This document shows, in pieces, positions 55,356-64,000 of a DNA stretch of 64,000 nt; position 1 is the first letter of the stretch, and every line of letters begins with the position of its first letter. The translations under genes and the position numbers were made by a program. The DNA lies in contig VICG01000012.1 of assembly GCA_008692225.1 (NCBI GenBank), positions 372,001 to 436,000 of the forward strand. Direction: 5' to 3'. The notes beneath the pieces are model-generated. The model searched no databases. It was not told where the DNA came from and saw only the letters and a program-made list of their open reading frames with translations. The stretch comes from Monilinia fructicola. Taxonomy: Eukaryota > Ascomycota > Leotiomycetes > Helotiales > Sclerotiniaceae.

Positions 55356-58300
55356 GAGTGGTGGCGTATTTGGGGATACACCATGTTGGATGCTGACAGG
55401 ACATGACTTTTGAGAAGTTTGTAAGAAGAGGGTTGGAAGAGGGTGAGCGATTGTGGGGATGGGGTGAGCTGGGGCAGGCTTGTGGTGCTGGGTATGTAGA
55501 TAGATATATTGGGGTATAATGATAGGTTTGTGGAGAGCTTGGATTGGGTGGCTGTTGTGCGTCTGTGGCTTGGGGTGTATGGGGAGGGGAGTTCATAGGG
55601 TGGGCGGAAATTGTGGTTTGATATGCGTGTATGGATTGATTTTAGATGGGCAATTATTGAGGGATGGGATGGGGAATGGGGGTGCTGGAAGGCTGGTGTG
55701 GGGGGTTGGGAGTTGGAGGGTGGCTTGGGGGTGGGTTGGTAAGGGGTTGGTGTTTTGAAGTGCGGGGGTGGGAAGTAGTGCTAGATTTGTGGTGAGTGGA
55801 AGGGCTATTAAGGGTAGTGTGAGGGGTTTCTCGATTGTAGTGCTGTTGGGGATTTTTTGGTGATTCTCATATATATATATGATGAAATGTGTCATAATTA
55901 TTGTTTCTTTTATTGTTCTTTTGCTTTTGCTTTGAGAATCTATCGGGACATGACCCGTTTAATTTTTCTTTTTCTTTTTCAAATAGTTTGTTGTGGTCTC
56001 GGTGCTCCTGTAGGCAAAACTCTACCCGCTAATTGTGGTCATGCATTCTCATGTTGAACCTCTCAGTTGCGATTATAAATGAGGGAAGGGTAATTGAGGT
56101 GTGTAATATTCATTCTATTCTATTTCAACAGCTCCTGTGTGTTGAACTCTCAAAAGTCGTTGCATAGTACAGGGGATGAGTTCTTTCTAGTACTGTTTGG
56201 TTTAGCTTTCTTTGCTCTCGCTTAATTAACCCTAGTAGTTTGTGGGGAACGAATATTGGTTGGAACAACCTAAGCCAACAGGCACCCCCCCTTGAAACCG
56301 TTTGGAATATCCCTCTTAGTAGAAATGAAAGATCAATTTTTGAATCATGTTCAGCGTAGGTCTATTCAGATGCCTGTAGCACTGAATTAGATGACATTTT
56401 CTCCAGCAGACTACCTAGGTATAGGTTGGTGCTGACTCAGCACGGCTAGATCGGAAATGCCAGACCTCGTAGACTAGGTACCTAGGTAGTTCAAGATATA
56501 CTCTCTTTTCCCATTCTGAAATTCATTGCTGCTCTTTTTTGATGATAGAAGCGACTCCGACCGCCATCATGAAGGCTTGTGTATATAATATCGAAAGATG
56601 GTACTTTCCTTCGTAACATTTCAACTTAATACACGAGGTTGATACTTCCATTATTGAAGAAGTACAAGTCGTCTCTAAGAGCAGTCACGATTCTGTACCT
56701 GGTTTTCCGAGGCAACTTTGGACTTGCAGTTTATTGCAGAGTTTCCTAGTACTCTTTTCGGTCCAAAATTTAGTTATCTTTACAATAAGGAGAATAATAA
56801 AGCGTAGACAGATCCCCTCTGTCTTCCATTGGAATTTTATCTCTCTTGAATTGGAGAATACCATCTGTGCCACTCTATTTTGTTATATAAATAGAGAGTG
56901 CTCTAAAATGGTTAAAGGAGTTCTCTAAGGAGACAGAGTAGATACAGCCTCCTTACCATCTTCCCAGCGAGTTCCTAACCTCAAGAAACTTGATCTCTTT
57001 CGCACAAATACACTGGTCTCATGGGAGCTCTTTTTAATACAATAGAGTTGACATGGCTTTATCTTTTTATCGGCTCCTGGATGGATAGCATCCCCACTAG
57101 CAGCAATTGATCATAATATGAAAGAGAGAGAACCTCAAGATCAATGGACAGATCCTAGAATACGAGTACGTTCAAATCCGATGAAATCAGTCACCAACCA
57201 TTCCTGCAAGGCTTTATATAATCAAACGGTTGCTAACTGTTCGCCCTTCCCAGCAGTGATAAAATCAAGCCCCTCGCGCGTCAAGTATACAGAACGACTG
57301 GCGGGAAGCTATGTTGTAAGTCAGTACAATAAAATTTATTTCATATTCTGCAAGTTATTAGTGGCAGATTAAAACTATAATTCAATGTCATGGAGATCCC
57401 TTGCCTCTGGGTATCTGACTTGCTCCTTGACACACTTATTCCTCTCTCTGTTCTCCTTTTTATTTAAGATATAAAAATATAAAAGTCATTAGAGTCAACG
57501 GTGTTGCATCACCACAATAAAAGTACCAGGATTCCACCTACGTTCATTGTTGGGCTATTAAATCATTGACGACCTTCAGAGAAGTAATGGATTGGTGGAA
57601 TTTTTGCGTGAGTGCTTGATTAGGCGCAAGTCATCGGTGGCACACTTCAGACATTTCCCTTCCACTTCCTAGTCAAGAGCCTGGTACTGTGTTCCACATG
57701 GAGAGGATGAATTCTAGAAATGATCCTTCTCTTGGCAATGGAGAATCTCAACCAACCAGCTTCTGAAATGTTGGAACACTTGTCATTCATGATTGGCGGA
57801 TGGTCATCCGATCAGTTGACAAGAATGACACACATGGCTGAGATTAGAGTGTCACTTAAAGGTATTCAAAATGAACTTCCTTGGGATCTCCACTCTTCCT
57901 CTTGATCAAGTATATTCGATTGAGCAATAAAATAACTCTTGCTGATAAGTATAATGCCGGAGCAGCCACAAGATCAACGAAACAATGCTTACAGTCCTTT
58001 TCCCAGATTTTTTGACTCCCTACCACTAAGAAAGCCCCGCCTGCGAAAGACGATGATCTATACGAACTCGTGATAGACTTATTGAGAAATACTACCCAAG
58101 AAGCATAAGCTATCAGAAGATACCAGTATCGAAGATTTCAAAGTAATCTCACTACATCTATCGATCTAGAATCGATACGGAGAGCTGATCCAAGACGAAA
58201 CCAGAGATTCTCAAGCAAACAGTTATATAAGACATGTAGTCACACTATGAGATCGAAAGCAAGCGAAAAAAACACCATTATTCTTATAGCCACCATGCAA

Positions 58301-61300
58301 AATCCAAAATCAAATTGTGAACCCTCCATCCGAAAATATATCCCCATTGCCGAAGCAAAATCACAAGCAAATGATCCGCGCCGATTGAGACCTAGCTGTA
58401 GAATTCTTGGGGGAAGATTGAAGCTTCGTGAATCTTTGATTGTATAAAATTCCATCTTGTTGGTCTAGTAACCAAAACTTGTGCTGATTGGTATGGTCAT
58501 GCTTGTAAAGCAGCTCACTGCTTGTCTAAATCTACAGCCACTCTCTGTATACATATCTCAAAAGAATCAAACGACTTTTAGCTTGACAAACTTTTTGAAA
58601 TGAGGCAGAAGAAATGGATAAATTTGAGTATGAGCGTTGAAAATGACTATGATGAATATCACTCTTCACAGCAAATGAACGAGTTTCCCAGGAGATGTTC
58701 TGATAATGAGGCACAAAATTGTTTTCTTCAGCTAGAACCAGTTGCAACGAGATGATGAGTCAAGATTGTCAGTTTGACATGACATTTCTATCTTCACTGT
58801 CTTCAAACACAAACTCAGCATTGAGTGTAACAAACTTGTTTGCCGCATGAAAGTAGCCAAAGCGTGATGACTAAAAAGTTTATATAACTGGTCTGATTCC
58901 GCCGCAATGTAACCAATTTCCTAGGAATTGGCCCCAACCCGTACAATTTTCCACGCAGGAGGCTTTTAAGGACTTTAAGTGGACAGAAATGTATCTAAGT
59001 TTTGAACCAAGCTTTTGAAAAACCTCTGGTCAATATTTTTCTTGGTTACGGACCAGGATACAGATAAAATTGCGTCCCATATTGAGCTTCAAATCCTCTC
59101 AACAATAGTTACCTTATGCTAAATTCTTAGAGATCAAGAACACAATAAATGATCTATCAGAAAATCTCGCATACAAATTCGATAACTATGGTCACTGGTT
59201 CTCTGTAAGCTGCATCTCAAGACAGAAGCTTATCTTTGCATTGTTGATAATCTGGATTTTGCAATTGCTGGTTTGGTATTCTCTCACCTGTGACAATTCT
59301 CTCTGCCCGCACTGCACTTCAGGGTAAATTATATGAATAATAGATAGTGTTAGCCGTATTCGCATTCAGATATCTCAATCGAATTCACTTTCTTGTTCTG
59401 GACAAAACCTCATATTACCATAATGAATCTATTCCTACTCCTATCCCCTTCCTTAAACATCAACTAGGGCCTATTCTGGCCTCTCATAACCTAATACACA
59501 TCAAGCGCTATCCGGAGAATTTAGATTTTTCTCGGAACATATTCTTAAAAGTATATTATTATAATCTTTCTGAGGAAAACAGATGGTGATGGATATCACG
59601 TGATTTAATTCTGCCACTTGCAACTCATTTGTATATCCTAATGAATTCGTTTGCATAACTATGGTCTTGCAAGCCATCATTGGCGTAAGCTACACCTGTG
59701 CGTGTCCTAGAGCCTTTTAATCCAGGGTGCAGAATTCGTGACGGGACTACAGAAGTTATATGTAGTAATTTAAGGCTATTATAACTTTACGCCATATAAA
59801 ACCGGTAAACATATCAAATGATGATTTTCTCGCAAGCCCCATCAAATTATGCTCATAGCTTATATGTACAGAGAAAAGATTCTTACTAATAGAACAAGGT
59901 TTATACAGAGTTTTTACGAGAATGTACCCCCCTTTTTATTTAGCGAACTCGCTTCTTAATGTATCAGTAATCCTGGACATAGATTTGATGTGCGTAAGCC
60001 TTCCTGAACATACTTGATTCTATTCAAATGATTAGCCTAAGAACCGAAATATTAATATCAGAGATTAACGTAAATTTTATATAATAAATTTTGATAAAAT
60101 AATGGTTTCTATGAGTGGCTGGAGCAAAAGGGACTAAGAGAAACTGTGGTGAAACCTAGAATTTTACGAATTGTAAAATTCACATGATATAATACTACTC
60201 TAGGTACGGCGTGATAATATCCATAAATAATGATTGAGACACGAAAGATACTAATACAGATAGCTGCATCATAGTATGACTTTCTAGTCGTTCAATCCAA
60301 GTTTGAATATCTTCAGTTAATCAGCAGTATATATAGTTTTGTATTATCATAACTTAATTTTCTGGCTATAATTAATGCTTGTTCAAAAATAAGCTCAAAA
60401 TCCTAGTCCTTGAGCACAAAGTATTTTATTTTGGATCAAATTTGGCTCTTTGCATAAAACAGGTCATATCCGAGTGGAATGGGCCAAGGATCTAGCATCG
60501 CATCTCTTATTTGGTCGGCGGAATGGAATAGTTTTGGTATTAGGCTCCCAAGTTGGTGTATCAGCAATATTCTGCGGACTCGAGAGATGAAGGCTGTTCA
60601 GCAGTGAGTACACTCATTTAAAAGTATAAATACAATTGATGTGCTGACTCCAAACAAAGACCTCGTATAAAAATTTCCTTCCAAAGTCCTGTAGAGATAC
60701 CATCAACAGAAGCCTTCGAATCTCATCCATGAGATACTACAGACTTACTGCTTCATTTTCGGCACATCACCATACTCCCGCGCCTTAGCTCTGGCGTCCA
60801 TTAAACAGCTCCAAAAGTCTTGTGGCGAAATTGACCCATTCATTCGCGTCACCTGCAGAACTCAAAGTACCCTGAGTTTGCCGTACTTCTACGGAACCTT
60901 TTCACCCTGACTTGTTGACCTCCAGCAGTATTTTTCGAAGTGATTTCACAACTTTCAGAAATCATCTCTTGAGGATACAGCGACACCGTAAAATTCGCAT
61001 GGTAGCCAAGTAAAGCTTGAGATATGTGGAAATATTAGCGAAATATATTACAGTGGCGAACATTGTGCGCTTCTTTGTTCGTGGGCGGTATAATGATTGT
61101 ATTGACTTTGCTTCGGTTCTTTGGAAACATCGTTCAGGCCCGCTTCCTTACCCAAAAATACTTAGTTGGACGCCAAAAGTTCAAGACCAATCTCAATAAT
61201 ACCAAATATTGTTTGAGTTTTGTCACATTATAGGTATATTAGGCTCTCGATCGAACCGCATCATAAAACCAGCAACGAGCGCTCGAGAAATTGCTTCCAT

Positions 61301-63842
61301 GTCACACCTTGACGTTACCTCTTTGCCGTGGTCAAGGCGGCTACTCACTTCAATACCAGCGTGCTACATATTCTTTACGCCTTCCTAAACGCTGCATACC
61401 TCCAGGATGTCTAGATACATATTAATTTGTCGTTACAGACCTCTAACTTCTCGCCCTTACATGGATCATTTAGAAGTAATGACTTTCGTCTTATGGATTC
61501 AACCTTCAAGATTAGTCTGGCTCTGGGTAAGTAAATTAAGAGATCCGTTGACAGTTGTATGGGAACAGCTTAGAATGCCTTTCTCCAGAAAGTAAGTGAG
61601 CATCTCCAATACTTATAAAGAAGGCGATAGCCAGATGCTTTCAGGTCAACACAAATCAACTGGAATAAAGACTAGATACAAAATTAGATGCATAGGAATC
61701 TTATGAGACTAAATTTGTACATTTTTATTCAGTTGAATATAGAATAGAGGATCTAAACATGAAGTGCGGAATTTCTGGCAATGAATTTGAATTTTCAGAA
61801 TTCGACAATTTAGTCTTGAATGGCTATTCTATGTCTATCTATGATCATTAATGTTGATTCTAACCCTAATCAGGATTGAGAATGCTCATTTCAGATAAAA
61901 TTTCGGTATTGCAAGATATTTCTGATATTATTGAATTGTACACCCGCTAAGGCAGATACAAACCTACTCGAGTATAATCATGCATACAAAAGTGGCGATT
62001 AATTCCAGGCACCGTTTACAAGCCTATATTAATGACAAAACTGGGAGTGTACCGCGGATAGCAATTCTAAATATCACATACAACGAGTAATTATCTGCTA
62101 ATTGAAGGATTGAATTCAGATTTTCATATGATGAGATCCAAAGAGGATGGAAATCGAACCTTGTGCAAGAAATTCTACATTCAATATTGATTCAAGAAAT
62201 AAATGATCTTGGATTTTGGAAAATTGGGTAAATCTCTATGTATGTCCACATCATTCTCCTCTGAAATACCGCAATTTACAAGCAATTCAAAAGAATGTTC
62301 GACTTCCAATGTTCGAGCAGAATCTCTATGATTTCCTTTTTTTTTCGTAGTCAAATTCTATTTTGCTCAGCTTTTTCTATGGACATGGAAGCTATTGTAA
62401 TCTTGATTCTGACTTCTTTTCAAGATCTAATTAAAATATTATGTAAGTCAACTAGTTTACTTTCCAACCAGATTTACCACAAAATGACCATGTTTCATAT
62501 TCATAACTTCTTAACTAATCAAACTATTCAATTGAACTTAAACTATCGATTAATTAAATGATTATTAACTGATGTATAGAATAAGAGAAATTGAATCAAT
62601 GTTTTTGTTATTGATTAAAGTTGCTACCAATTTTGTGCTAAAATGATTGAAGACTCAAAGAGTTGCTGAAATCTACGAAACTAGATTTCATAGAATTCGT
62701 TGCCATAATTGAATATGACCTTAATTAGCAGGTAAGAATATTCTGCGGATGATATCAACTTCACATCACCCTATAGTAATACCAACACTAATAGCAAAGG
62801 ACAGTCCTCCAATAAAACGCCTTGATATTTATAATCCACAGTGATATCTAATACATGCAGACTAACATGGCCAGAGTAGATGCCCTAGATGTACAAGTGA
62901 ATAATCAAACACCCTAGCGGAGTGCCACAAAATTAGCCGATAGAGCAAATAGGGAAACGTCTAATATATTATCAACATGTATTTCTAACATTGAAGAAAT
63001 TCAAAATAGGAGGATTAGACAGTACATTTACAGTATGCATAATTTCTGGGATCAAGAAGACTAATTTAAACCACATTAGACGATACTATCAAGATGGTAA
63101 AGCATAATTCATATACTGTCTTGGGAGGTTGAGTGCATCTAAATTGAAAACAGGAAGCGGCATGTCTTGCATATTCAAAATGAGTTGATACATTAGAGGA
63201 ATTTAGACAATATCAGACGTCAATACTAAGATAACAATCATCAATAATCTAAAGAAGGAGGAGCATGAAAGGTATTCTATAAGAAATAATTAGACGAGAA
63301 CGGCTTATTATACATTTTCAATAAGAATATCTCAACATAATTAGGAATATTGGATAATAACTTAAGAAGAAAAGTTTGTATGTCCTTGTACAAAAGAACT
63401 TTGAAGGGTACTTTTAAAGGAATCATTAGACGAAACTTATCACGACCCATTATATACAAGAACATTCACACATATCCAAACGTATGAGATGATACCGCTG
63501 AAGCAAGAATGTTCAGTCCTCGAACTATATACAAAGATCGAAAATGTTCACAGCCACCGTATTAGATGGAACTGTTCAGTACTCAAGACTCATAGTCACA
63601 TCAAAGCACTTTCATCCACACATATGAGATGGAACATTTCAGTGTCTAACCACAGACTCTATGAACTCTCTATACAGCAGACCTCGAGTGGTCGTTCATC
63701 TGGAACCTTAGGAATCAGGTTTGAATTTCGATATTCACTGTCTCATTTGCAATCGTGGCGTCGATACCTCGCTTAAGTCGATACACACTTCTTGTATCGG
63801 TCTAATTTCCAAGTTTAATTCTTTACTACAACAACCTCAACA

Positions 63843-64000
63843 ATGGCTTCCAAGAGAAGCACCACCCTCGAGTCAGTCTCTTCTTCGGGTCGTAAGGGCC
63901 CTTCAATATCTTCTTCTCCTTCCCCTGATCCACCTGCTCGTGATCAGAACCCTTCCGCCACCGGCGGATCTACAGCTTCTTCTCTTTCTGCTCTAGAGGA
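63843..64000 (+). CDS. 5' end of a Ser/Pro-rich protein, cut by right edge
   Basis: From the ATG at 63843 (context caacaATGG) the frame stays open for 52 codons to the window end: MASKRSTTLESVSSSGRKGP, then a Ser/Pro-rich stretch SISSSPSPDPPARDQ and TGGSTASSLSALEE. Composition changes at this point from AT-rich noncoding sequence to balanced codons, which supports real coding. The type of N-terminus and the preceding 360 bp with direct repeats would fit the gag frame of an LTR retrotransposon, but a host gene with a disordered N-terminus is equally possible. The rest is needed to decide. Confidence 0.5.
   Translation, partial: MASKRSTTLESVSSSGRKGPSISSSPSPDPPARDQNPSATGGSTASSLSALE

Larger units (their letters stand above)
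54756..63842. other. 9-kb region without a convincing gene
   Basis: It holds a GTGTAG-type repeat at 54989-55020, a 17-bp repeat at 55305-55355 and a G-rich stretch at 55661-55750. Open frames are all under 90 codons in AT-biased sequence, apart from a few G-rich shadow frames. From about 59600 on the sequence is more AT-rich. No RNA gene, LTR pair or recognisable domain was found. Near 63481-63660 there are loose direct repeats. Confidence 0.5.

Noticed and set aside
55519..55895. 79-codon plus frame and 100-codon minus frame
   Set aside because: Created by the G-rich strand bias (Gly/Trp/Val on plus, Pro/Thr/Leu on minus); no true protein features.
62140..62175. Sequence like a tRNA T-arm (complement of ggttcgattt)
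   Set aside because: No matching D arm, anticodon arm or acceptor stem around it.
1..64000. CRISPR arrays, bacterial operons, ribosomal RNA
   Set aside because: The window is eukaryotic with spliced genes; no regularly spaced repeat-spacer pattern or rRNA sequence was seen.

Overview
This is nuclear chromosomal DNA of a filamentous ascomycete fungus. Introns are short (about 46-160 nt) with GT..AG ends and CTAAC/CTGAC-like branch sites. The gene set includes fungal-type proteins: the DASH kinetochore subunit Spc34, a glutamine-rich TAF12, Rpn3, a MYST acetyltransferase and a four-pass MARVEL-type protein. Moderate AT content, a strongly AT-rich island and protein similarity that I recall point to Leotiomycetes (Botrytis/Sclerotinia-like). 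That placement is an inference.

Layout. 0-9 kb is gene-dense: a partial unknown gene running off the left edge, an acidic disordered protein, a small Cys/His-rich protein with a clear TATA box, a DHH-family phosphoesterase, and convergent to it a Ulp1-like (C48) cysteine protease. 10-17.4 kb holds a cysteine dioxygenase gene, a long stretch without a convincing gene, a conserved protein with a mitochondrial-type N-terminus and a multi-pass membrane protein. 20-25 kb holds a MARVEL-like membrane protein, a graveyard of decayed genes (a hydantoinase/oxoprolinase A remnant and a second unidentified remnant) and an intron-containing tRNA-Asp(GTC). 25-30 kb has no gene I can support. 30-45 kb is again housekeeping: MYST acetyltransferase, proteasome subunit Rpn3, TFIID/SAGA subunit TAF12, an acidic Ser-rich unknown, and Spc34. 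45-53 kb is sparse and ends in an AT-rich island (about 51.3-52.4 kb) that looks RIP-mutated. A conserved fungal nuclear-type gene follows directly. 54.8-63.8 kb has simple repeats but no convincing gene. A Ser-rich reading frame starts at 63843 and runs off the right edge.

The most striking pattern is that several conserved genes, one of them (TAF12) expected to be essential, can be read only if one extra base is ignored inside a short run of one nucleotide. There are seven well-supported cases in five genes, and all are +1. Two more such sites would make the gene at 52.7 kb continuous. Other long genes (Rpn3, the Ulp1-like protease, Spc34) read cleanly. Uncorrected sequencing insertions are the likeliest cause. 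Real gene decay or frameshifting is the alternative to exclude. No operon-like system exists here; the genes act in separate processes (transcription, chromatin, protein turnover, sulfur amino-acid metabolism, chromosome segregation).
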